64,000 bases of DNA. Origin: JAMXLO01 sp963799415 (GTDB taxonomy: Bacteria > Pseudomonadota > Alphaproteobacteria > Acetobacterales > Acetobacteraceae). Position 1 is the first letter of the stretch; each line of letters starts with the position of its first letter. The DNA lies in contig CAWCXI010000015.1 in the NCBI GenBank assembly GCA_963799415.1, positions 1-64,000 on the forward strand, written 5' to 3'. A program made the translations under genes and the position numbers. The notes beneath the pieces were generated by a model that was given only the letters and a program-made list of their open reading frames with translations, ran no database searches and was not told the origin of the DNA. Shown here piece by piece: positions 1-7,535 of this stretch.

Positions 1-108
1 ATCGGTCTGGAATCCTACCGACCGAGCGACCACGCATTTGCGCGCGCTGGCAAGCCGACGGGTGGCGTAGACGCTGAAACTTGGAAACTTGCGCTACGGC
101 AAGGATAT

Positions 109-134
109 CCGTATATCCCATATAGGATATACGG
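109..134. promoter_or_regulatory. palindromic operator of vapBC
   Basis: A perfect 10-bp inverted repeat: CCGTATATCC at 109-118 and GGATATACGG at 125-134, separated by six AT-rich bases. It ends 13 bp before the VapB start. Antitoxins of the VapB type usually bind such palindromes to repress their own operon; that role here is inferred from position and symmetry. Confidence 0.6.
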
Positions 135-147
135 AAAGCCGCCGCAC

Positions 148-387
148 ATGCCGCTCTACATCAAGGATGAAACCACGACCCAGCTGGTCAACGAGCTCGC
201 CAGACGGCGCGGCCTGACCAAGCAGAGGGCAGTCCGTCTGGCGGTCGAAGCCGAACTCGCACGGGCCGAGAAGGCTATTCCATTACGCGAGCGCGTGGCA
301 CAACTTTGGGAAACCCAACCATTGCCGCCGCCAACCGGCCAAGTGGCCGACAAGGCGTTCTACGATAAATTGTCAGGGGAGCCGTGA
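148..387 (+). CDS. vapB: VapB-type antitoxin
   Basis: A 79-residue protein of the Rv0623/PSK-type antitoxin family. Its N-terminal half (about residues 1-40) has the DNA-binding pattern MPLYIKDE...LARRRGLTKQRAV, and the C-terminal tail (50-79) is the toxin-wrapping part. It should neutralise the VapC nuclease encoded next and repress the operon through the palindrome just upstream. The reading frame is open to the window edge, but the ATG at 148 fits the family N-terminus and lies after the operator. The stop overlaps the vapC start in GTGA. Confidence 0.88.
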   Translation: MPLYIKDETTTQLVNELARRRGLTKQRAVRLAVEAELARAEKAIPLRERVAQLWETQPLPPPTGQVADKAFYDKLSGEP

Positions 388-791
388 CGATCTTCGCCGA
401 TGCTTCGGCTCTGGTGGCCATCGTCGCCAGAGAGGCCGAGGCGCCGGCTCTGGTGGACTGCCTCGATGGCGACGATCGCCGGCTGTGCTCCGGGCTGTCG
501 GCCTGGGAAACGGTTGCCGGCCTCGCGCGGAGCTACATGTTCTCGATCCCTTCGGCCCGGGCACGTGTCCGTCTGTTCCTCGACACAATGGATTTCAGCT
601 TCGTAGACATCGGCGAACGCGAATTCGATATCGCATCGGAAGCCTACGCCCAGTTCGGCAAGGGCCGGCATCCGGCGGCACTGAACATGGGCGACTGCTT
701 CGCCTATGCGTGTGCACGGGCGAACAGCGCGCGGCTGCTGTTCAAGGGAGAGGACCTCCGGCGCACGGACATCGAACCCGCGATCCCTTGA
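384..791 (+). CDS. vapC: VapC-type PIN-domain ribonuclease toxin
   Basis: A 135-residue PIN-domain protein. The expected acidic metal-binding quartet is visible: Asp6 in FADASAL, Glu42 in SAWETV, Asp104 in LNMGDCFAYA and Asp124 near the end in LLFKGEDL. VapC toxins are Mg-dependent endoribonucleases that cut tRNA or rRNA when freed from VapB; the specific target cannot be read from the sequence. It starts with GTG at 384, overlapping the vapB stop by four bases, so the two are translationally coupled. It appears intact. Confidence 0.9.
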   Translation: MTIFADASALVAIVAREAEAPALVDCLDGDDRRLCSGLSAWETVAGLARSYMFSIPSARARVRLFLDTMDFSFVDIGEREFDIASEAYAQFGKGRHPAALNMGDCFAYACARANSARLLFKGEDLRRTDIEPAIP

Positions 792-892
792 ATATGCGTC
801 CGGTCGAACCTTGCCGGAAGCGGCCATTCCCGCTACATCCCCGCCGCGCCGGCACCCCTGGAGGCCGGCGCTGCCATTTGCAGGAGCGGACC

Positions 893-1561
893 ATGGCCAA
901 TGTCGTGACCATCGAGGCCGAGGCACGCACGCGAGCCGGTAAGGGGGCGGCGCGGGCGACACGGCGAGCCGGCAAGATGCCCGGCGTCGTCTACGGGGCC
1001 AGCCGGGAGCCCAGCCTCATCGCACTCGATCCTCGCGCTATACTGCGCGAACTGAGCCGCCCCGGCTGGCAGTCGCGCCTCTACGAGATCAAGATCAACG
1101 GTGATGCAACACAGGCGCTGTTTCGCGACGTACAGTTTCACCCGGTGACCGACGCGCCCGAGCATGTCGATTTTCAGCGCCTCGCGCCCGGCGAGCCGAT
1201 CCGCGTGTCAGTGCCGGTGCATTTCGAGAATGACGGGCTGAGCCCGGGTCTCAAGCGCGGTGGCGTCCTGAACGTCATCCGGCACACCGTCCAGGTCTAC
1301 GCACAGCCGGAGCATATCCCCGAGCAATTCACCGCCGACCTCGCCGACCTCGACTTCAACGACGCGGTGCGCTGGGAGGACCTGAAGGGTACCGAGAACG
1401 CCCGCCCGGCGGTCGCCCGCAACTTCGTCGTCGCGACCGTGGCCCCGCCGACCAAGCTGGCTGAAGTCTCCGCCGAGCCAACGACAGCGGCCGCACCGGT
1501 AGCGGCTCCTGTCGCCGCGGCTCCGGCCGCTGCTCCGGCACGCGGCGGCGCCCGGCGCTGA
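893..1561 (+). CDS. rplY: 50S ribosomal protein L25/general stress protein Ctc
   Basis: A 222-residue two-domain L25 of the Ctc/TL5 type, which binds 5S rRNA in the large ribosomal subunit. The N-terminal L25 domain covers about residues 1-95 (GKGAARATRRAGKMPGVVYG) and the beta-rich TL5 domain follows to about 190. The end is a low-complexity Ala/Pro tail common in alphaproteobacterial L25. I chose ATG 893 because AGGAG lies at 882-886 and the protein then begins with the family N-terminus; the frame is open further upstream but that extension is antisense-like noise. pth follows 12 bp later, a conserved arrangement. Confidence 0.93.
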   Translation: MANVVTIEAEARTRAGKGAARATRRAGKMPGVVYGASREPSLIALDPRAILRELSRPGWQSRLYEIKINGDATQALFRDVQFHPVTDAPEHVDFQRLAPGEPIRVSVPVHFENDGLSPGLKRGGVLNVIRHTVQVYAQPEHIPEQFTADLADLDFNDAVRWEDLKGTENARPAVARNFVVATVAPPTKLAEVSAEPTTAAAPVAAPVAAAPAAAPARGGARR

Positions 1562-1573
1562 TTCCAACAAGTC

Positions 1574-2152
1574 ATGCTGCTCTGGGTCGGCCTCGGCAAT
1601 CCGGAGCCGGGGATGGCCCGGAACCGGCACAACATCGGCTTCATGGCAATCGACACCATCGCCATCAAGTACGGCTTCACCCCATGGCGCCAGCGCTTCA
1701 AGGGCCTGATGAGTGAGGGCAGCGTCGCTGGTGAAAAGATCCTCGCGCTGAAGCCGCAGACCTACATGAACGAGTCGGGTGCGTCGGTGCAGCAGGCCGC
1801 CGCGTTCTACAAAATGCCGGTCGACACGATCACCGCATTTCACGACGAACTGGACCTGGTGCCTGGCAAGGTACGGGTGAAGCGCGGTGGCGGCGCGGCA
1901 GGGCACAACGGCCTGCGCAGCATGGACCGCATCCTTGGCACGCAGGACTACTGGCGGGTGCGTCTCGGCATCGGCCATCCCGGGCAGAAGGAGCGTGTGC
2001 TGGGCCACGTGCTGGGCGACTTCGTGAAGGAAGACCGCGAGTGGCTGCTGCCGCTGCTCGACGCCGTGGCGGACGCCGCGCCGTTACTGGTGCAGGGCAA
2101 GCCCGAGGACTTCATGACCAAGGTCGCGCTGCTGGCGCGGGAGCCGAAGTAG
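1574..2152 (+). CDS. pth: peptidyl-tRNA hydrolase
   Basis: A 192-residue Pth that releases peptides from prematurely dissociated peptidyl-tRNA in the cytoplasm. Landmarks are LLWVGLGNPEPGMARNRHNIGF with the catalytic His19, the HDELDL segment carrying the catalytic Asp, and GGGAAGHNGLRS, which contacts the tRNA. Length is normal for the family. It sits between rplY and ychF, and its stop directly abuts the ychF ATG, so the three genes are probably one operon. Confidence 0.95.
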   Translation: MLLWVGLGNPEPGMARNRHNIGFMAIDTIAIKYGFTPWRQRFKGLMSEGSVAGEKILALKPQTYMNESGASVQQAAAFYKMPVDTITAFHDELDLVPGKVRVKRGGGAAGHNGLRSMDRILGTQDYWRVRLGIGHPGQKERVLGHVLGDFVKEDREWLLPLLDAVADAAPLLVQGKPEDFMTKVALLAREPK

Positions 2153-3247
2153 ATGGGCTTCAACTGCGGCATCGTCGGACTGCCGAATGTCGGCAAGTCC
2201 ACCCTGTTCAACGCGCTGACCGCGACCGCGGCAGCCCAGGCGGCGAACTATCCGTTCTGCACCATCGAGCCGAATGTCGGTCGCGTCCCAGTGCCGGACA
2301 TGCGCCTCACCACACTCGCCGCAATCGGCAAGTCAGCAAAGATCGTGCCCACGACGCTGGAGTTCGTCGATATTGCCGGCCTGGTGCGCGGTGCCAGCAA
2401 GGGCGAGGAACTCGGCAACCAGTTCCTTGCGCATATTCGCGAGGTCGACGCGATCATCCACGTGCTGCGCTGCTTCGAGGACCCCGACATCGCCCATGTC
2501 GAAGGCGCCATCGATCCGCTGCGCGATGCAGAGGTGGTGGAGACCGAGCTCATGCTCGCCGACCTCGACAGCCTGGAGAAGCGACTGGTCGCGGCGCAGA
2601 AGCGCGCACGCGGCAACGACAAGGAGGCGATCGCGTCCGTGGCACTGATGGAGCCGCTGGTTGTCGCACTGCGCGATGGACGCCCGGTGCGTGCTGTCAT
2701 CCGGCCCGAGCAGGCGGAAGCGGTGAAGCGGCTGCAGCTCCTGACGTCAAAGCCGGTGCTGTATCTGTGCAATGTCGAGGAGAGCGCGGCCGCAGCCGGG
2801 AATGCGTTCACCGAGCGCGTGGTGGAGCGCGCACGTGCGGAAGGCGCGCGCGTCGTGATAGTTTCAGCGGCGATCGAGGCAGAGGTTGCGCAATTGCCAG
2901 AGGCGGATCGCGCCGAATTCCTCGAAGGGCTCGGGCTGCACGACAGTGGCTTGGACCGCGTGATCCGCGCCGGCTACGACCTGCTGGGGCTGCTGACGTT
3001 CTTCACCGTCGGACCGAAGGAGGCCCATGCCTGGACGGTCGTCCGCGGCACCAAGGCACCGCAGGCCGCGGGCGCGATCCACGGCGACTTCGAACGCGGC
3101 TTCATCGCCTGCGAGACGATCGGCTACGACGACTACGTCGCCTACAAGGGCGAGGCCGGCGCCAAGGAGGCCGGCAAGATGCGCGTCGAAGGCAAGGAAT
3201 ACGTCGTGAAGGACGGCGACATCCTCCTGTTCCGCTTCAACGTGTGA
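2153..3247 (+). CDS. ychF: ribosome-binding ATPase YchF (Obg family)
   Basis: A 364-residue YchF/OLA1-type P-loop protein. The G1 loop GLPNVGKST is at residues 9-17; the G4 position reads CNVEE rather than NKxD, which is characteristic of YchF and explains its ATP rather than GTP preference. A helical coiled insertion follows the G domain and a TGS-like domain ends the protein (about 280-364, with ALxxG-type AGAIHGDFERGFI). It binds ribosomes and is linked to stress and redox responses. The start is immediately after the pth stop. Confidence 0.95.
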   Translation: MGFNCGIVGLPNVGKSTLFNALTATAAAQAANYPFCTIEPNVGRVPVPDMRLTTLAAIGKSAKIVPTTLEFVDIAGLVRGASKGEELGNQFLAHIREVDAIIHVLRCFEDPDIAHVEGAIDPLRDAEVVETELMLADLDSLEKRLVAAQKRARGNDKEAIASVALMEPLVVALRDGRPVRAVIRPEQAEAVKRLQLLTSKPVLYLCNVEESAAAAGNAFTERVVERARAEGARVVIVSAAIEAEVAQLPEADRAEFLEGLGLHDSGLDRVIRAGYDLLGLLTFFTVGPKEAHAWTVVRGTKAPQAAGAIHGDFERGFIACETIGYDDYVAYKGEAGAKEAGKMRVEGKEYVVKDGDILLFRFNV

Positions 3248-3256
3248 CGCCCCAGT

Positions 3257-3290
3257 CGTCATGGCCGGGCTTGGCCCGGCCACCCACGTC
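3257..3290. repeat. REP-type palindrome, copy 1
   Basis: Core inverted repeat TGGCCGGGC-TTG-GCCCGGCCA at 3262-3282, preceded by GTCA and followed by CCCACGTCT. It lies in the 54-bp convergent gap between ychF and the osmC-type gene. Related copies occur at about 8603, 8660, 9301 and 9378. As a strong hairpin between convergent genes it may also serve as a two-way terminator. Confidence 0.65.
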
Positions 3291-3301
3291 TCCCTCGCGC
3301 C

Positions 3302-3733
3302 TCACTCCAGCTTCGCGTCGAGCGTAATCGCGGCGTTGAGCACCTTCGACACCGGACAGTTTGCTTTCGCATCCGCCGCCAGCTTCTGAAACGCCGCATC
3401 ATCCAGGCCCGGTACCCGGGCGCGCAACACCAGATGCACCGAGGCGATCTTCCAGCCGGCGCCTTCCTGCTCCATCGTCAGTGTCGCGTCGGTATGCAGG
3501 CTCTCCGGCGGATGACCCGCACCGCTGAGCTGAAACGCCGTCGCCATGCTGAAGCAGCCGGCATGCGCCGCTGCTATCAGCTCCTCCGGGTTGGTGCCCT
3601 TGCCGTCGCCGAACCGCGCGGTGAACGAATACGGCGTCTCCTTCAGGGTCGCGCTCTGCGTTGTAAGGCTGCCTTTGCCGTCCTTGCCGCTGCCTTGCCA
3701 GACCGCACTTGCGTGCCGCTTGATGCTTGCCAT
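3302..3733 (-). CDS. OsmC/Ohr-family peroxiredoxin
   Basis: A 143-residue OsmC-family thiol peroxidase. The two catalytic cysteines are visible: Cys60 in ELIAAAHAGCFSMA and Cys126 in DAKANCPVSKVL. OsmC proteins reduce organic hydroperoxides in the cytoplasm. The N-terminus matches typical OsmC (MASIKRHASAVWQG). AGGAGG lies just before ATG 3733. It follows an HxlR-type regulator on the same strand, which probably controls it. OsmC and Ohr subgroups cannot be separated with certainty by eye; the pattern of the second half favours OsmC. Confidence 0.9.
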   Translation of the reverse strand: MASIKRHASAVWQGSGKDGKGSLTTQSATLKETPYSFTARFGDGKGTNPEELIAAAHAGCFSMATAFQLSGAGHPPESLHTDATLTMEQEGAGWKIASVHLVLRARVPGLDDAAFQKLAADAKANCPVSKVLNAAITLDAKLE

Positions 3734-4296
3734 GGAGGTCCTCCTGCCTGTGCAGACCAGGCATGTGGGAAGCGATCCGCCGATGTCATCGGGTCAGCCG
3801 CCCGCGCCTGTCGGGCAACCACAGCATCATGAGCCGCGCGCAGTTGCGACGTGACCGATGTCGCGCGGCGGCGCGGCGGCGCACCCAGATGCCTCTCACG
3901 CAGCTCTTCCATGAAGGCGCGCCACATCTTCGGGCCGCCCTCCTCCAGCAGTTGCGCCCGGATGCCGAGTTCCTCGCTCACCGGCAGGTACTTGCGTCCC
4001 CAGACCGCCATCTGCGCCAGAACCGGCAGCAGCTCGATGCCCTGCTCGGTCAGGCTATAGACTGACTTCTGCAGATGCGTCGGGTCGTCGGCCTTGGTGA
4101 TGATCCCCTGCGCGAGCAGCATCCGCAGCCGATCGGCGAGGATATTGGAGGAAATGCCCTCCTCTGACCTCAGCAGTTCGCGGTAGTGCCGTTTGTTGCC
4201 GAACATCATGTCGCGAATGATCAGCAGGCTCCATTTGTCACCCACCACCTCGAGCGTGAGGTTGATCGGGCACCCGGACTTGTGATCTTCGCTCAT
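3643..4296 (-). CDS. HxlR-family winged-helix transcriptional regulator
   Basis: An HxlR-type redox/stress regulator. The conserved CPINLTLEVVGDKWSLLIIRD segment starts the winged helix and carries a single N-terminal Cys at residue 9, often the sensor in this family. I start it at ATG 4296 (217 residues) rather than at 4353, because a palindrome at 4322-4333 then falls in the promoter. The family normally ends near residue 140; here an Arg/Ala-rich tail runs about 90 bp into the osmC-type gene. That overlap is unusual and may reflect a late frameshift or loss of the original stop. Confidence 0.8.
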   Translation of the reverse strand: MSEDHKSGCPINLTLEVVGDKWSLLIIRDMMFGNKRHYRELLRSEEGISSNILADRLRMLLAQGIITKADDPTHLQKSVYSLTEQGIELLPVLAQMAVWGRKYLPVSEELGIRAQLLEEGGPKMWRAFMEELRERHLGAPPRRRATSVTSQLRAAHDAVVARQARAADPMTSADRFPHAWSAQAGGPPWQASSGTQVRSGKAAARTAKAALQRRARP

Positions 4297-4321
4297 CCAT
4301 CGCTCCGCGGCGGAAACCGCT

Positions 4322-4370
4322 TGCATTATTGCATCGCTTTCCACACAATACAATCAGTTGCGAAATGCAA
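4322..4370. promoter_or_regulatory. candidate HxlR operator/promoter region
   Basis: Two short palindromes lie upstream of the HxlR gene: TGCATTATTGCA at 4322-4333 and TTGCGAAATGCAA at 4358-4370. Both share TGCA half-sites. HxlR regulators commonly bind such sites to control themselves and neighbouring redox genes. The link is inferred from position. Confidence 0.35.
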
Positions 4371-4486
4371 CCAACAACAGTGCTCGGTTTCCCCTGGTAT
4401 TGTCACGGCGACGCAGCAATGGCCTGATGTTCAACGCCGCCAAGTAAAACGAGTGCGGTGCTCAACAGAATGAGGGAGTAACGTCG

Positions 4487-4825
4487 ATGTTGTTCTGCTT
4501 CACGGGAGACTACACACCGCAAGCCCTGAACGCGATGAGGCAACACCCTAACCCCGACCGCCAGGCTGCGGTGAAACAGACAATTGAAGCCGCAGGCGGC
4601 AAGCTCGTCGCTATGTATGGTAAGGCCATCAATGGTCCTGGTGTGATGGTGATCCTGGATGTGCCTGATCCCGACATGGCAGTGGCGATAAGTGGCATCG
4701 CAGTATCGGCCGGTACATTGCAGAATGTGCAGTTGACGCGACTGTTCACGATGGATGAGGTGAATACCATCCGCCAGAAGCGGCTAAAGCTCGCTGAGGC
4801 TTACAAACCTCCTGGACAGGCATAA
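4487..4825 (+). CDS. GYD-domain protein
   Basis: A 112-residue single-domain protein resembling the GYD family: an alpha-beta ferredoxin-like fold with TGDYTPQALNAM at the N-terminus, IEAAGGKLVAMYGKAINGPGVMVILDVPD in the middle, and SAGTLQNVQLTRLFT near the end. No catalytic residues are known for GYD proteins and I assign no function. A GAGGGAG ribosome-binding site precedes ATG 4487. It is transcribed divergently from the HxlR gene, so it could share that regulator; a GC hairpin follows it. Confidence 0.75.
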   Translation: MLFCFTGDYTPQALNAMRQHPNPDRQAAVKQTIEAAGGKLVAMYGKAINGPGVMVILDVPDPDMAVAISGIAVSAGTLQNVQLTRLFTMDEVNTIRQKRLKLAEAYKPPGQA

Positions 4826-4834
4826 GGGAAATGT

Positions 4835-4859
4835 GGGGCGGCGCTTCATGTGCCGCCCC
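4835..4859 (+). terminator. GC-rich hairpin after the GYD gene
   Basis: Stem GGGGCGGC at 4835-4842 pairs with GCCGCCCC at 4852-4859 around a nine-base loop, 10 bp after the stop. There is no U-run, so intrinsic termination is plausible but not certain. Confidence 0.45.
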
Positions 4860-5027
4860 CACTCTACATGGCTTTGACGAAATACCCTGGCTGGCAACCA
4901 GTTCGAAAGTCCTGGCGGCTGCCGCCGTAGGAGTCGATCACATAATCTGGCCGCAGGAGAAAACTGTCAGACCAGCCAACGGGGGACCCATGCAGTACGG
5001 AGCAGCCGGCGCAACAAGGAGAACGGA

Positions 5028-5342
5028 ATGCGGAAGTTTCTGCTGGCAACCGTAGCCACGCTGGGAACCGGTGGGTTAACAGGCGCCGCAATGGCGCAGG
5101 CGCCGACGGGGCCGATTGGTGCGCCGACCCAGGGTCAGGTGGCATATCCCGCGGTCCCGGCGCCAATGGCGCATGTGAACAGCAACAACAACTACCAGGC
5201 TCCGGCCCTACCGGGCGCGGCGGCAAACCCCACCCCAGGCACGATCGTCCTTCACCTCAACGGCAAGGTGCAGGTGGACTCCCAGGGTGCGTGGTCCAGC
5301 CTTGACAATCACCAGGTGACGGCGCCAGCCCAGCCGCGCTGA
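5028..5342 (+). CDS. small exported protein, resembles the N-terminus of an Acetobacteraceae porin
   Basis: A 104-residue protein with a clear signal peptide (MRKFLLATVATLGTGG..., probable cleavage after AMA at about residue 23). The mature part is rich in Pro, Ala and Asn (VNSNNNYQAPALPG) and contains PGTIVLHLNGKVQVD. From memory, this pattern resembles the first hundred residues of longer porin-like outer-membrane proteins in Acetobacteraceae, which continue into a beta-barrel. Here translation stops at 5342 and no barrel-like sequence follows, so it is either a truncated porin or an independent small periplasmic protein. AAGGAGA precedes the ATG. Confidence 0.6.
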   Translation: MRKFLLATVATLGTGGLTGAAMAQAPTGPIGAPTQGQVAYPAVPAPMAHVNSNNNYQAPALPGAAANPTPGTIVLHLNGKVQVDSQGAWSSLDNHQVTAPAQPR

Positions 5343-5478
5343 AGATATTCCTTGATCCCCTTCTAAAGCGCATTGCGCTGAAGACCGCTATCCTGGATCG
5401 CTCACCCTGCGACGCCTGGACAACCCGTGTACGTCACTGCGATAGTCCGCCAACAGTGCACGTGAGGAAGCGACGCCC

Positions 5479-6315
5479 ATGGCGTACCAAACCATTGAAG
5501 TCAAACCACTGACTGCAGCAATCGGCGCCGAGATTTCCGGCGTCGATCTGGGCCGTTCGCTCGGTAATCAGCAGTTCCAGGAAGTGCACGACGCGCTTAT
5601 GGCGCATCAGGTGATCTTCTTCCGCGACCAGAAGCTGACGTTCGACCAGCACAAGGCGTTCGGCCGGCAGTTCGGCGAGCTGCACATCCATCCGAACACG
5701 CCTGGCCCGGAAGGTCATCCGGAAATCCTGCCGATCCACGCGGACGCGGCTTCCAAGCGCATCTCCGGTGAACGTTGGCATTCGGACGTGTCGTGCGATC
5801 CGGAGCCGCCGATGGGCTCGATCCTCAACCTCAAGATCGTGCCGCCGGTCGGCGGGGACACCATCTTCGCCAGCATGTATGCGGCGTACGATGCGCTATC
5901 CAAGCCGATGCAGCAATTTCTCTCCGGCCTCACCGCCATCCACGACGGCTCGATGAACTATTCGCGCACCAACCAACTGATTGGCGCCGCGGGACCGAAG
6001 ACGTTTCCGCGCGCCGAACATCCGGTGATCCGCACCCATCCGGTCACCGGGCGCCAGGCGATCTACGTCAATCCGGTGTTCACCCATTCGATCAAGGACA
6101 TGCCGGAGGCGGAGAGCCGCGCGATCCTCGACTTCCTCTACGAGCATTGCGGCCGGCCGCATTGGCAGGTGCGTTTCCGCTGGCAGCCGGACTCGGTGGC
6201 GTTCTGGGACAACCGTTGTGTGCAGCACATCGCGATGTGGGACTACTTCCCGCAGGTTCGCTCCGGCTATCGCGTCACGGTCAAGGGCGACCAGCCGTTC
6301 CATCGTGCGCATTGA
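5479..6315 (+). CDS. TauD/TfdA-family Fe(II)/2-oxoglutarate dioxygenase
   Basis: A 278-residue TauD-like dioxygenase. The iron-binding facial triad is visible as His101 and Asp103 in the WHSDVS motif and a distal His250 in CVQHIAMWDY; Arg261 or Arg265 would bind the 2-oxoglutarate carboxylate. The family oxidises small sulfonates, phenoxyacids or similar compounds using oxygen and 2-oxoglutarate. The substrate cannot be read from the sequence, and no sulfonate transporter is adjacent. The stop overlaps the start of the leucine-rich-repeat gene, so the two may be co-translated. Confidence 0.88.
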   Translation: MAYQTIEVKPLTAAIGAEISGVDLGRSLGNQQFQEVHDALMAHQVIFFRDQKLTFDQHKAFGRQFGELHIHPNTPGPEGHPEILPIHADAASKRISGERWHSDVSCDPEPPMGSILNLKIVPPVGGDTIFASMYAAYDALSKPMQQFLSGLTAIHDGSMNYSRTNQLIGAAGPKTFPRAEHPVIRTHPVTGRQAIYVNPVFTHSIKDMPEAESRAILDFLYEHCGRPHWQVRFRWQPDSVAFWDNRCVQHIAMWDYFPQVRSGYRVTVKGDQPFHRAH

Positions 6316-6970
6316 TCCCACCGAGGTCGCGCGCCTGATCCTTGCGGGTCAGGCGCCGCCCCAGGACTGGATCCCGCATATCATCGAGCTGCGGCTGGAG
6401 CGCAGCTACATCACTGACCTGCGCCCGGTTTCTCTCCTGACAGGTTTGCGCACCTTGTTGCTGACGCGATCGCGCATCAGCGATATCGCCCCACTGGCCG
6501 CGCTGACCCGGCTGCAGCATCTGCATCTGTCGTTCACCGCGGTCAGCGACCTGGCACCACTTGTGGGCATGGCTGAACTGGAGGGCTGCTTCCTGACCGG
6601 CTCGCTGGTCGATGACATTGCGCCGCTGGCTGGGCTCACGAGGCTGGAGCGCCTCGATCTCGGCGACACTCAGATCACCGACGCAACGCCGCTGATGAGG
6701 CTGCGCAATCTGCGCAGTCTCGACCTGTCCGCCACGCAGATCACCGATATCGCGCCACTCGCCTCGCTGACCGCGCTGCAGTTTCTCGATCTCACTGGCA
6801 CGCCGGTCACCGACCTCACACCGTTGCGCGCGCTGCCCAATCTCCAGTGGCTCATCATGCGCAATACGCACGCAGATGTTTCACCATTGTCGCGACTGAC
6901 CGGCTGTCACGTCATCACGGCCACCCAGGTGCCGCGACGTAACGGTAGCAGGCGGCTCAGTCCGTCGTAG
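6305..6970 (+). CDS. leucine-rich-repeat protein (internalin/SDS22-type repeats)
   Basis: A protein of about 221 residues made almost wholly of seven or eight 22-residue leucine-rich repeats of the form LxxLxLsxTxItDIaPLaxL. No signal peptide or membrane segment is seen, so it is probably cytoplasmic and used for protein binding; the partner is unknown. I chose GTG 6305 because the LRR cap-like start (VRIDPTEVARLILAG) begins there; the frame is open upstream inside the dioxygenase gene, but that part does not look like protein. It overlaps the dioxygenase end by 11 bp. Confidence 0.75.
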   Translation: MRIDPTEVARLILAGQAPPQDWIPHIIELRLERSYITDLRPVSLLTGLRTLLLTRSRISDIAPLAALTRLQHLHLSFTAVSDLAPLVGMAELEGCFLTGSLVDDIAPLAGLTRLERLDLGDTQITDATPLMRLRNLRSLDLSATQITDIAPLASLTALQFLDLTGTPVTDLTPLRALPNLQWLIMRNTHADVSPLSRLTGCHVITATQVPRRNGSRRLSPS

Positions 6971-7157
6971 CAATGCCTTCCGCCGCAGAGATCAGATTGA
7001 CGCTGTCCGGTCCGGCGACGAAGCGCAGAAACAGCACCTCCGCCACCGCCATGGCGCACAACAGTGCGACAGCGATCATGACGCCGCTGCGTTCGCGATT
7101 GGCAGCGCGGCTGCGGCGTTGCTCCAGCGAGTGCCATATTGTGTGTGCTTCGCTCAT
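6957..7157 (-). CDS. small single-pass membrane protein, unknown
   Basis: A 66-residue protein with a basic N-terminal region (residues 12-24, RRSRAANRERS) and one hydrophobic helix at about 26-47, followed by a short tail. The topology is probably N-in. The ATG at 7157 is preceded by GGGGAG at good spacing, which favours it over the longer reading from 7232. The end overlaps the LRR gene end by 14 bp (convergent). I recognise no family. Confidence 0.5.
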   Translation of the reverse strand: MSEAHTIWHSLEQRRSRAANRERSGVMIAVALLCAMAVAEVLFLRFVAGPDSVNLISAAEGIATTD

Positions 7158-7535
7158 CACCCGTTCTCCCCTTGTCTGACCCTTCGCGGCAGAATCTGTG
7201 CTGGGCGGAAGAACGCCTATGAACTGCCTCACACTGACAAGCAGTTATCCCAGACCGGCGAGGTTGCGCCATAGTCTTGCCGGCAATCTCGCTGGCTGCC
7301 CTTCGGCGCGCGATTGTTCATTCCGTCATGCCGACCTGCCTCGGCATGACGTGTGGGGCGCGGATCGTGCGCTGTCTGGCGCATTTACTCCCCCTCGGAT
7401 CCTCAGGAGATCACCTGCACCACGGCGAATCACGCTGTGATCAAGCAAGAAGCGAGTGCTCTACAATCGCTCCGGAGATGAGACTACACTCATCGACGTC
7501 GAACGGATGAAAACTCTCGGGGGGAGACGACCGCG
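7158..7535. other. 378-bp intergenic region with one palindrome
   Basis: Between the divergently oriented small membrane gene and the MetE-like gene. It contains a perfect 11-bp inverted repeat (7324-7351) and a GGGGGGAGA ribosome-binding site just before ATG 7536. I see no convincing coding sequence or RNA gene in it. Confidence 0.5.
7324..7351. repeat. palindrome related to the local REP family
   Basis: CGTCATGCCGA at 7324-7334 and its exact reverse complement at 7341-7351 with a six-base loop. It shares the CGTCATG edge with the REP-type copies at 3257, 8603, 9301 and 9378 but has a different core. Confidence 0.55.

Noticed and set aside
2..70. Short C-terminal-like frame at the left edge (SVWNPTDRATTHLRALASRR then a stop)
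   Set aside because: Too short to assign; no recognisable family and the gene, if any, lies outside the window.
485..892. N-terminal extension of the L25 gene
   Set aside because: The extension overlaps vapC in another frame, and AGGAG before ATG 893 plus the family N-terminus mark the real start.
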